DNA of 5,178 nucleotides, from contig CALCQT010000321.1 in the NCBI GenBank assembly GCA_937894825.1, forward strand, positions 1 to 5,178, in the 5' to 3' direction. The notes under the pieces were generated by a model, which worked only from the letters and a program-made list of their open reading frames with translations, was not told the DNA's origin and did no database searches. Below, piece by piece: positions 1 to 5,011 of the stretch; position 1 is the first letter of the stretch; the number at the start of each line of letters is the position of its first letter. The position numbers and the translations under genes are program-made. This stretch comes from an uncultured Anaerolineaceae bacterium. GTDB lineage: Bacteria > Chloroflexota > Anaerolineae > Anaerolineales > Anaerolineaceae.

Positions 1-369
1 CATCGTGACGGTGATCTGGAGGACGGACGTTATGCTTTGAATGAAACAGATTTTGTGCTGGTTCAAAGTTACCAATCCAAACCGATTGAGAACTGCAAAT
101 TCGAGGCGCACAGGAAATATATTGATGTCCAGTACATGGTCTCAGGGAGTGAAAAGATTGGCTGGGCGTTAACGGAGAAGCTCACCACAGAATCCTATGA
201 TGAGCAAAAAGATTTCGTGAAACTGACCGGCGAAGGAGATCTCTTTCCGCTTACACCGGGAAATTTCTTTATTCTGTTCCCGGATGACGCGCACATGCCT
301 GGTGTTATGAATGATGAGATCGAGCCGGTGAAGAAAATTGTTCTGAAGATTGGGATTCGTTCGCGTTGA
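1..369 (+). CDS. YhcH/YjgK/EbgC-family protein (DUF386), 5'-truncated by window edge
   Basis: This is the C-terminal part of a small cupin-like protein of the YhcH/YjgK/YiaL family. Known members include the E. coli sialic acid anomerase NanQ (YhcH), EbgC and TabA. They act in the cytosol in sugar use, and some bind a metal. The reading frame is open from base 1, and its first residues, DLEDGRYAL, already match the family, so the true start lies upstream. The TTG at 37 is internal. About 122 residues are visible of a usual length near 150. Family hallmarks are EAHRKYIDVQY (visible residues 35-45), with its conserved Glu and His, and the late FPDDAHMPGV block, with a His that typically lines the cupin pocket. 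The C-terminal KKIVLKI strand is intact and the frame ends at TGA 367-369. The substrate cannot be assigned, because the neighbouring sugar genes that would show it lie outside the window. Confidence 0.9.
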   Translation, partial: HRDGDLEDGRYALNETDFVLVQSYQSKPIENCKFEAHRKYIDVQYMVSGSEKIGWALTEKLTTESYDEQKDFVKLTGEGDLFPLTPGNFFILFPDDAHMPGVMNDEIEPVKKIVLKIGIRSR

Positions 370-380
370 TTTTTGAATTC

Positions 381-428
381 GCCTGGTACGCGGGAAAGTG
401 ATGATTGACTGCGTACCAGTGCTTCTTT
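381..428 (+). terminator. Probable terminator hairpin after the YhcH-family gene
   Basis: A perfect 9-bp inverted repeat, CTGGTACGC (383-391) and GCGTACCAG (411-419), begins 13 bases after the stop codon. It can be extended by two more pairs (381-382 with 421-422) across a bulged T. The loop is 19 bases. A T-rich run (TTCTTTCTC) follows instead of a clean T tract, so termination may be only moderately efficient. It could also be an operator or an RNA-stabilising stem. Confidence 0.5.
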
Positions 429-494
429 CTCTGATCGTATCGCTCCTTGATTTCCTGCTCATCTGGCCAATTTGTATTTTTTTATGATTTTGAT

Positions 495-523
495 TTGACA
501 GGCAGAATAGATTTGTTTATAAT
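495..523 (+). promoter_or_regulatory. Consensus sigma-70 promoter (TTGACA-17 bp-TATAAT)
   Basis: TTGACA at 495-500 and TATAAT at 518-523 are exact matches to the -35 and -10 consensus, at the optimal 17-bp spacing. Transcription would start near 530, inside the palindrome described next. No convincing coding region follows until the catalase at 1115, so the transcript is either a leader of about 585 nt for catalase or a separate short RNA. The match is seen directly in the sequence. Which gene it drives is inference. Confidence 0.7.
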
Positions 524-525
524 GG

Positions 526-540
526 TAATAGTTACTATTA
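526..540. promoter_or_regulatory. Perfect 7-1-7 palindromic operator candidate (Fur/PerR-like geometry)
   Basis: TAATAGT-T-ACTATTA is a perfect 15-bp dyad that starts 2 bp after the -10 box and spans the expected transcription start. The 7-1-7 geometry and A/T-rich arms are those of Fur-superfamily boxes; the PerR consensus is TTATAATNATTATAA. A repressor bound here would block the promoter. Because the next gene is a catalase, a peroxide- or metal-responsive regulator such as PerR is an attractive but unproven candidate. The arms differ from the PerR consensus at several positions. Confidence 0.5.
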
Positions 541-547
541 TTATTTA

Positions 548-560
548 TAAGTATTACTTA
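548..560. promoter_or_regulatory. Second palindrome, 6-1-6, in the leader
   Basis: TAAGTA-T-TACTTA is a perfect 13-bp dyad. Its centre (554) is 21 bp from the centre of the preceding 15-bp dyad (533), about two helical turns, so proteins on both would lie on the same DNA face. Both dyads contain AGT and ACT half-sites. It could be an auxiliary operator, or chance in AT-rich DNA. Confidence 0.3.
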
Positions 561-587
561 GTCTCAAGATGTATCTTTTTTGACAGG

Positions 588-602
588 TTATTTCTGAAAT
601 AA
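588..602. promoter_or_regulatory. Third palindrome, 7-1-7, after a second TTGACAGG
   Basis: TTATTTC-T-GAAATAA is a perfect 15-bp dyad directly after TTGACAGG (580-587). The same octamer forms the -35 region at 495-502. No good -10 box lies 16-18 bp downstream of this second TTGACA, so a second promoter is doubtful. The site may be another regulator-binding dyad. Confidence 0.3.
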
Positions 603-647
603 TAGCTGTAGGCTTCATTCGATCGTATGAGAAACAAGGAATGAACG

Positions 648-914
648 AATCCATGATATGAGTGTCAAAAGTAGAATTCGGAAGGCTACACATTGGGGAA
701 TGAAAATCATTTTATCCGAGCGTCTTTGTAGGGGCGATCACCGTGCGCCAGAGGCGCATCCGCCTCTCGTGTAAATTGAGACCCGCCATTCTGACCAACA
801 CTCCGCGCGATTGTGCCTTCGGCACAACAGGAGCCCATCGCGAAGCACCCTGGCGGGGATGGGCTCCCCTACAGGGCAAAGCGTTCAATGCTTTTGACAC
901 CCATATCAATCCAT
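648..914. mobile_element. MITE-like element (655-907) with 17-bp inverted ends and 7-bp flanking direct repeat
   Basis: The left end is GATATGAGTGTCAAAAG (655-671). The reverse complement of the right end (891-907) is GATATGGGTGTCAAAAG, matching at 16 of 17 positions. The heptamer AATCCAT abuts both ends exactly (648-654 and 908-914), as a target-site duplication would. The 253-bp interior holds no credible gene, so this is a non-autonomous element that a transposase would have to move in trans. The transposase family is not identified. A further copy of the end motif occurs at 2691-2707. The interior carries a different hairpin-rich repeat (727-873). Confidence 0.7.
727..873. repeat. Hairpin-rich repeat with TGTAGGGG/CCCCTACA ends, nested in the MITE-like element
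   Basis: The ends are perfect 8-bp inverted repeats (727-734 and 866-873). Inside are three perfect stems: AGAGGCG/CGCCTCT with a CATC loop (750-767), TTGTGCC/GGCACAA with a TTC loop (811-827), and GGAGCCCATC/GATGGGCTCC with an 18-base loop (830-867). It is much more GC-rich than the flanking DNA. The short open frames across it on both strands have no gene-like features. It resembles GC-rich intergenic repeats dispersed in many bacterial genomes. It may be cargo of the surrounding element or a later insertion into it. Confidence 0.6.
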
Positions 915-1007
915 GTTTCGTTCGGTTTTGTTAGGGATGGCTGTATGTTGAAAGTCATATGCATGGATTGAATCGCATCTTATCAATGATCTGAATCCAT
1001 TTTGCAT
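906..1007. repeat. Overlapping inverted repeats around ATGGATT/AATCCAT
   Basis: TCAATCCATG (906-915) has a perfect inverted partner, CATGGATTGA, at 962-971. ATGCATGGATT (959-969) can pair with AATCCA (994-999) and TGCAT (1003-1007) across a 3-base bulge. The two pairings are mutually exclusive and share the 962-971 arm. The same motif forms the flanking direct repeat of the MITE-like element, so this region may be its preferred target. No gene is visible here. Confidence 0.35.
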
Positions 1008-1043
1008 TATGGGAGATATCGTTTGAAACTTTAATTTGAAACT

Positions 1044-1070
1044 AATATTCCAAACATTTCTCGGAATATT
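1044..1070. promoter_or_regulatory. Perfect inverted repeat upstream of catalase, operator candidate
   Basis: AATATTCC (1044-1051) and GGAATATT (1063-1070) form a perfect 8-bp dyad with an 11-base spacer. It ends 44 bp before the catalase start codon. This suits a dimeric repressor or activator; T-N11-A spacing is also seen in LysR-type sites, the family that includes OxyR. Nearby -35-like TTGAAA (1036-1041) and -10-like TATTAT (1074-1079) elements are poorly spaced, so a proximal promoter is not clear. Confidence 0.4.
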
Positions 1071-1114
1071 GTGTATTATTAATAAGGTCACTTAAATCAT
1101 TATGGAGGATACAG

Positions 1115-2578
1115 ATGAAAGCAGAAGATAAGAAAAAACTGACGACGGTTGCCGGCGCCCCTGTGCCGGACAATCAAAATGCTGCTACTGCCGGTCCACG
1201 TGGTCCGATGCTGTTGCAGGATGTTTGGTATCTGGAAAAATTAGCCCATTTTGATCGGGAAGTGATTCCGGAGCGCCGGATGCATGCCAAAGGATCCGGT
1301 GCTTTCGGTACATTCACCGTCACGCACGATATCACGCGCTATACCAAGGCGAAGATTTTCTCGCAGGTGGGCAAGAAAACCGACCTTTTTGTCCGTTTCT
1401 CGACCGTTGCCGGTGAACGCGGTGCGGCGGACGCCGAGCGCGATATTCGCGGTTTTGCCGTGAAATTCTACACTGAGGATGGCAACTGGGATCTGGTCGG
1501 GAATAATACGCCGGTTTTCTTTTTCCGTGATCCGCTGAAGTTCCCGGATCTGAATCATGCAGTCAAGCGGGATCCGAAGACGAACCTGCGCAGCGCGAAG
1601 AACAATTGGGATTTCTGGAGCAATCTGCCGGAAGCGCTGCATCAGGTGACCATCACGATGAGCGACCGCGGTATTCCCTCTTCTTATCGCCACATGCACG
1701 GTTTCGGCAGCCATACCTATTCGCTGATTGATGCCGATAACAAGCGGATTTGGGTCAAATTTCACTGGGTTTGCCAGCAGGGCATTCAGAACCTGACGGA
1801 TGCGGAAGCGGAAGCGGTTGTTGCCAAGGACCGGGAAAGCCATCAGCGCGATTTGTTTAATGCGATTGAGGCAGGTGATTTCCCGCGCTGGGATCTGAAG
1901 ATCCAGGTGATGACAGAAGAACAGGCCCGAAAGATGCCCTATAATCCATTCGACTTGACCAAGGTCTGGTACAAAGGCGAATTTCCGCTGATCGATGTGG
2001 GTACGATGGAATTGAATCGCAATCCGGAAAACTACTTTGCGGACGTTGAACAGGCGGCTTTCAACCCGGCCAATATCGTTCCCGGCATCGGTTTCTCGCC
2101 GGATAAAATGTTGCAGGGGCGGCTCTTTGCCTACGGGGATGCGCAACGCTATCGCCTGGGCGTGAATCATCATTCAATTCCGGTTAACGCACCGAAGAAT
2201 GATGTGCACAGCTTCCATCGTGACGGGCAGATGCGAGTGGACGGCAATCACGGCGCGCTGCTGCATTATGAACCGAACAGTTACGGCGAATGGCAGGAAC
2301 AGCCGGAATTCAAGGAACCGCCGCTGGCGCTTGAAGGTGCTGCGGACCGTTGGGATTTCCGGGCTGATGACGATGATTATTACACCCAACCCGGCAAGCT
2401 GTTCCGCCTGATGACTCCGGCACAGCAGCAGGTGCTGTTTGAAAACACGGCCCGGAATCTGGGCGACGCGCCGGATGAAATCAAGCTGCGTCACATCGGG
2501 AACTGTCTGAAGGCCGATCCGGCTTATGGCAAGGGCGTCGCGGACGCGCTGGGCTTGCCGGTGGAGAAGGCCGGCTGA
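1115..2578 (+). CDS. katA: Monofunctional haem catalase (clade 3, small subunit)
   Basis: This cytosolic enzyme converts hydrogen peroxide to water and oxygen. The 487 residues match small-subunit clade-3 catalases (about 480-500). The active-site signature [17 protein letters not shown] (residues 46-62) carries the catalytic His57. RFSTV (94-98) and [14 protein letters not shown] (126-139) follow, the latter with the distal Asn130. The proximal haem-ligand motif [14 protein letters not shown] (336-349) provides Tyr340 and Arg336. No key residue is missing. The C terminus is short and lacks the flavodoxin-like extra domain of large-subunit forms. The ATG at 1115 is supported by GGAGG six bases upstream (1104-1108). 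Known clade-3 enzymes are tetramers that usually bind NADPH. The gene stands alone between a long repeat-filled leader and its own terminator. Candidate operators lie at 1044-1070 and, far upstream, at 526-540. The family call is certain; katA is used in the generic sense. Confidence 0.97.
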   Translation: MKAEDKKKLTTVAGAPVPDNQNAATAGPRGPMLLQDVWYLEKLAHFDREVIPERRMHAKGSGAFGTFTVTHDITRYTKAKIFSQVGKKTDLFVRFSTVAGERGAADAERDIRGFAVKFYTEDGNWDLVGNNTPVFFFRDPLKFPDLNHAVKRDPKTNLRSAKNNWDFWSNLPEALHQVTITMSDRGIPSSYRHMHGFGSHTYSLIDADNKRIWVKFHWVCQQGIQNLTDAEAEAVVAKDRESHQRDLFNAIEAGDFPRWDLKIQVMTEEQARKMPYNPFDLTKVWYKGEFPLIDVGTMELNRNPENYFADVEQAAFNPANIVPGIGFSPDKMLQGRLFAYGDAQRYRLGVNHHSIPVNAPKNDVHSFHRDGQMRVDGNHGALLHYEPNSYGEWQEQPEFKEPPLALEGAADRWDFRADDDDYYTQPGKLFRLMTPAQQQVLFENTARNLGDAPDEIKLRHIGNCLKADPAYGKGVADALGLPVEKAG

Positions 2579-2615
2579 GCGTTTTGCCGTTTTTAGCTGA
2601 TAAAAGCGATGATAG

Positions 2616-2646
2616 AGAGTGCTCCGGAAATTCCGGGGCGCTCTTT
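2616..2646 (+). terminator. Intrinsic terminator of the catalase gene
   Basis: A 13-bp stem with two G-T wobbles pairs 2616-2628 with 2632-2644 around a 3-base AAT loop. The core is GCTCCGGA against TCCGGGGC. It starts 37 bases after the stop codon and is followed by only a short T run (2644-2646), so read-through is possible. The stem strength and position make a terminator the likeliest role. Confidence 0.7.
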
Positions 2647-2689
2647 CACATATGACACGGATATTAAAAGTAAAACAATGAACCAGTTA

Positions 2690-2707
2690 TGATGTGGGTG
2701 TCAAAAG
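2690..2707 (+). repeat. Isolated third copy of the MITE-like terminal repeat
   Basis: TGATGTGGGTGTCAAAAG matches the left end at 654-671 at 16 of 18 positions and the reverse complement of the right end (891-908) at 17 of 18. The following TA is also shared with the left end. It has the left-end orientation, but no matching right end is found in the rest of the window. It may be a remnant, or the left end of an element interrupted by the composite repeat starting at 2726. Confidence 0.55.
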
Positions 2708-2729
2708 TATTATTACTTGTTAAATAACT

Positions 2730-2768
2730 GTTGCTCGATTTTTGCGCATTGCGCAAAAATCGAGCAAC
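2730..2768. repeat. Outer hairpin A: perfect 18-bp stem, 3-base loop
   Basis: GTTGCTCGATTTTTGCGC (2730-2747) pairs perfectly with 2751-2768 around ATT. AACT (2726-2729) and AGTT (2770-2773) extend the stem across one bulged base. It shares the core CGATTTTTG with the hairpin at 3044-3086. It could act as a bidirectional terminator, since the arms end in T and A runs, but it lies well past the catalase terminator. Confidence 0.85.
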
Positions 2769-2773
2769 AAGTT

Positions 2774-2832
2774 TGTCATGTCGAATCCCGACGGAACGCT
2801 CCTGGCGCTCCGTCGGGGCCTGAGACATCTTC
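2774..2832 (+). repeat. TGTCAT-type repeat unit, left copy
   Basis: It starts with TGTCATGTCGA. A perfect 9-bp stem CCCGACGGA (2787-2795) and TCCGTCGGG (2809-2817) follows, continued inward past one mismatch by CGC/GCG. It ends with GAGACATCTTC. The mirrored copy at 2937-3039 shares both ends but has a different, longer central stem. Confidence 0.6.
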
Positions 2833-2936
2833 AAAAACTATCGGGGGGCTGATATTCTTCAGAGGACGGTTTTTCGAAAAAGAATGCAAGAAATTTTCAT
2901 ATTCCTTTGCCCTGGATAATATCAGACCTGAATTAA

Positions 2937-3039
2937 TCATTGAGGGTCTCTCCACCTCGAAGACGCCCTTGGGTGCCGACGGGACGTCTGTGACGCCCCT
3001 TTCGGGCACCCAAGGGCGTCTTCGAGAGTCGAGATGACA
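2937..3039 (-). repeat. TGTCAT-type repeat unit, right inverted copy with 22-bp stem
   Basis: Read on the minus strand it begins TGTCATCTCGA (3039-3029), matching the left copy at 10 of 11 bases. It contains a perfect 22-bp stem, with arms at 2956-2977 and 3005-3026. The 27-base loop folds again: GGG-A-CGTC pairs with GACG-C-CCC around TGT, with one mismatch. No T tract follows, so it is not a classical terminator. Confidence 0.65.
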
Positions 3040-3043
3040 GCTT

Positions 3044-3086
3044 TGCTATACGATTTTTGGCGCAACGCGCCAAAAATCGTATAGCA
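3044..3086. repeat. Outer hairpin D: perfect 20-bp stem, 3-base loop
   Basis: TGCTATACGATTTTTGGCGC (3044-3063) pairs perfectly with 3067-3086 around AAC. The core matches hairpin A, but the outer bases and one inner G-C pair differ, and each difference is matched on the opposite arm. It ends about 94 bp before the start of the secreted-protein gene. Confidence 0.85.
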
Positions 3087-3179
3087 GTTCCATGATTATC
3101 ATTTCTTTTGGAAAAAGGAACTTTATTATCTCCATTTCGTTCAATAGATGACAACATTTTATTGAAAATGGAGGGTATG

Positions 3180-4667
3180 ATGCGTATAAATATCTTTTTG
3201 AGACAGGTTATTCTTGTGTTAATGCTGGGTTTTGTCTTGTTCCCGGAGCTTGGCGCCGCGGCAGCGGAAACGATTGAGCCCGGCACAGTTTCTTTTTCAC
3301 TGGAAAATGTGGAAGCTTACAGCGACCGGACGATCTTCCAGATTTCACTGCAGTTTGACAGGGAAACCCTGTGGCTTGGCAGTGGCCCTTGGCACGCCCA
3401 ACTCACTGACGAAGCGGGCTTGCCTTACCCAGTGATCGATATTACCCCCGCTGAGATGAATGGGATGAATACAAAAATTTTTCGGACTTCATCTTTCAGC
3501 GGAACAGAAGCGCTGACGCTTTCTGTGGGCATCTTCCCTTATGCTGAAGGGACGTTCTCGATATTGGAAGAATTTCCGATGGATTATGCAGGATTTCTGT
3601 TTGATCCGGGGCCGGATCCGCAGGTGGGGGACGTTTGGGAATTGGACGAACCGTTGCCGGCAGGCCCTTTTATGCTGCATGTTGTCGGCGCCAGCATGAC
3701 GGCCGCGGACACGCTGGTGTTTGAAATCGAATCGATGGAAAACGTTACGGAAGTGATGCTCTTTAATACAACCCCGAATCTGGCAGGTTCAAGCGGTGGG
3801 CCGGCATATCATGGAGAGAATATCATGTCGGAGATGACATTTCATGACATTCCGAAGGAGCCTTTCACGATTTCCGCGTTAAGGGTTTATTACACTGTGG
3901 CTGCCCCCGCACCGCTGGCATGGCAGCCGCCTGCCGCCACCGAGAGGATTGCCCCCACGCTGGAGCCGACGCCTACGATTCCCCCCTACTGGGAACCTCA
4001 GCCGACAAATACTCCGGATCCGGACAATCCCTATCAGGTCGAAGTGCGGGAACTGACGCAAAAGTTTGAAGCGCCGCTGCGGCAGGGAGCGGGTTGGATT
4101 CATGTGGTTACCGAACGACAGGCGGATCTTTCCGCAAGCCAAAATTATCCACCTGAATTTATCCGTTCCGAACATTGGTATGAAACGGATGACAGCGGAT
4201 TGATTCTGAATGAAGTCAGCATGGATTATGACAAGGATGATCGCCTGCTTCAACGCTCGGCAACGAAGGGTGACTACACGGTAAACTATACCACCGGCGA
4301 CAGTGGCTTTTTCGGCGGTTCCAAGCGTCCGTTTTCTCTGGATATGCTGAGCCGGGCGCTGGCGGATGCGCCAGCCATGGAGGGCACCGTTTCGCGTGAA
4401 GAAGTGACCTGTGAAGATGGCGGATCCTGCCTGTTGTTCACGCTGTTGTATGAGGATATCATCGGGATGGAAGGCAATATTGCTTTCCCTGCCAGAGGCT
4501 TCCGGGTCTGGGTGGATCAGGAGAGCGGGCAGCAGTTCAAAGCACAGCAATTCAACCGCCTGCCTGATGGCGGCGAACAGATGACCGACACGATGGAAAC
4601 AGTGTTGGTTGAAAAGCTGCCGGAGCCGCCCCAGGAGATTCTGACCATACTGGAGCGGATCCGATAA
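3180..4667 (+). CDS. Secreted two-part protein with Pro/Thr linker, function unknown
   Basis: I do not recognise this family. From the preferred ATG at 3180 the protein has 495 residues. GGAGGG (3170-3175) lies four bases upstream; the adjacent ATG at 3177 and the ATG at 3168 are alternatives with poorer spacing. Residues 1-28 form a Sec signal peptide: Arg2 and Arg8, then the hydrophobic run VILVLMLGFVLF. The likely signal peptidase I cut is after the AAA near residue 28. No lipobox Cys is present. Residues 30-240 alternate hydrophobic and polar, suggesting beta-sandwich structure. Residues 242-284 form a Pro/Thr-rich linker (TPTIPPYWEPQPTNTPDP). The C-terminal part (about 285-495) has GWIHVV, a possible disulphide Cys411-Cys417, and a late FRVWVDQESGQQFKAQQFN stretch that vaguely recalls LolA/RseB-like folds. 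The mature protein is acidic. It is likely extracellular or cell-surface. Gene boundaries are firm, but the domain assignments are inference. Confidence 0.85.
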   Translation: MRINIFLRQVILVLMLGFVLFPELGAAAAETIEPGTVSFSLENVEAYSDRTIFQISLQFDRETLWLGSGPWHAQLTDEAGLPYPVIDITPAEMNGMNTKIFRTSSFSGTEALTLSVGIFPYAEGTFSILEEFPMDYAGFLFDPGPDPQVGDVWELDEPLPAGPFMLHVVGASMTAADTLVFEIESMENVTEVMLFNTTPNLAGSSGGPAYHGENIMSEMTFHDIPKEPFTISALRVYYTVAAPAPLAWQPPAATERIAPTLEPTPTIPPYWEPQPTNTPDPDNPYQVEVRELTQKFEAPLRQGAGWIHVVTERQADLSASQNYPPEFIRSEHWYETDDSGLILNEVSMDYDKDDRLLQRSATKGDYTVNYTTGDSGFFGGSKRPFSLDMLSRALADAPAMEGTVSREEVTCEDGGSCLLFTLLYEDIIGMEGNIAFPARGFRVWVDQESGQQFKAQQFNRLPDGGEQMTDTMETVLVEKLPEPPQEILTILERIR

Positions 4668-4704
4668 ACGCTAAGCCACGGCTTATAAAAATTCAGATTA
4701 TTTG

Positions 4705-4755
4705 GCGGGAGTGCATCATACTTCGCACGTGCTACGCGATGCGCTCCCGCTTTTT
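4705..4755 (+). terminator. Strong intrinsic terminator after the secreted-protein gene
   Basis: GCGGGAGTGCATC (4705-4717) pairs with GATGCGCTCCCGC (4738-4750) over 13 bp with one T-G wobble, followed immediately by TTTTT (4751-4755). The 20-base loop contains the self-complementary GCACGTGC. It sits 37 bases after the stop codon and separates this gene from the next. Confidence 0.9.
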
Positions 4756-4827
4756 GATGCCTATGAATTTGTCATGTTAACTCCCGTGTAATGTATAGAC
4801 AATATTTATCGTTGGTGTTCATTGTCC

Positions 4828-4842
4828 TCAAATATAATTTGA
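4828..4842 (+). promoter_or_regulatory. Dyad TCAAAT-ATA-ATTTGA overlapping a TATAAT box
   Basis: A perfect 6-3-6 inverted repeat contains an exact -10 hexamer, TATAAT (4833-4838). The best -35-like sequence (TTGGTG, 4812-4817) is only 15 bp away and weak. It may be the promoter and operator of the gene at 5012, giving a leader of about 170 nt. The rest of 4756-5011 shows only short repeats. Confidence 0.3.
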
Positions 4843-4868
4843 AGTGTATTAAGCTGGACCGCCGTCTT

Positions 4869-4929
4869 TTGAACGAACATTGAACAAACGAAAAAACTTT
4901 AAAGTCATAACCCCGAATGAATGAATGAA
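4869..4929. repeat. Short tandem repeats upstream of the last gene
   Basis: TTGAACGAACA (4869-4879) and TTGAACAAACG (4880-4890) are tandem 11-mers matching at 9 of 11 positions. A 3.75-copy GAAT tetranucleotide tract follows at 4915-4929. CCGCCGT (4859-4865) and ACGGCGG (4932-4938) bracket both as a distant inverted pair. Their role is unknown; they could be chance features of an A-rich leader. Confidence 0.35.
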
Positions 4930-5011
4930 AAACGGCGGGTTAACTGTGCAGGTTGAGGATCGATCAGCACAGCAGAAAGCCAGGCCGCGTCTGGCAATTT
5001 TGGAGGGGAAC

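Larger units (their letters stand above)
2726..3086. repeat. Composite mirrored-hairpin element filling the catalase-secreted protein gap
   Basis: This roughly 360-bp stretch has no credible gene. It consists of two homologous end modules in opposite orientation. Each has an AT/GC hairpin on the outside, then AAG and TGTCAT(G/C)TCGA (2774-2784; complement at 3029-3039), then a GC-rich hairpin. The centre (2833-2936) holds a further inverted pair, CTGATATT (2849-2856) and AATATCAG (2918-2925). The whole unit is therefore symmetrical at several levels. The TGTCATCTCGA end resembles widespread bacterial intergenic repeats. It may be a MITE-like element, or a structured RNA if transcribed. Confidence 0.65.

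Noticed and set aside
37..39. TTG as start of the first gene
   Set aside because: Family-conserved residues (DLEDGRYAL) are encoded upstream of it, up to the window edge.
627..662. Tiny open frames MRNKE and MNESMI in the catalase leader
   Set aside because: They are too short and lack ribosome-binding sites; a leader peptide cannot be supported.
712..934. Short open frames on both strands
   Set aside because: They run through the hairpin-rich repeat and their composition reflects its GC stems. No start signals or protein-like features are seen.
1241..2173. Long open frame (310 codons) on the minus strand
   Set aside because: It lies wholly inside the catalase gene, whose sequence is unmistakable. 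The antisense translation shows no recognisable domain and is explained by the codon bias of the sense gene.
2726..3086. CRISPR array
   Set aside because: The repeats are inverted, not direct and regularly spaced, and no cas gene is present.
3092..3102. ATGAT-T-ATCAT as a Fur box
   Set aside because: Only an 11-bp dyad. It covers too little of the 19-bp Fur consensus, and no clear promoter is adjacent.
3108..3179. Upstream in-frame starts for the secreted protein (TTG 3108, ATG 3168, ATG 3177)
   Set aside because: TTG 3108 would add an n-terminal stretch unlike a signal peptide. ATG 3168 and 3177 overlap or crowd the GGAGGG site, while ATG 3180 has usable spacing and begins MRINIFLRQV.
2717..3286. 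Open frames on both strands across the composite repeat
   Set aside because: They translate inverted-repeat sequence, giving mirrored peptides from the two strands, and have no ribosome-binding sites.
3879..4550. Minus-strand open frame of 223 codons
   Set aside because: It is antisense to the secreted-protein gene, rich in Arg and low in structure, with no convincing ribosome-binding site.
4925..5011. In-frame upstream ATG for the last gene
   Set aside because: It has no ribosome-binding site and would add 29 polar residues before the signal peptide. The ATG at 5012 has a near-perfect site.
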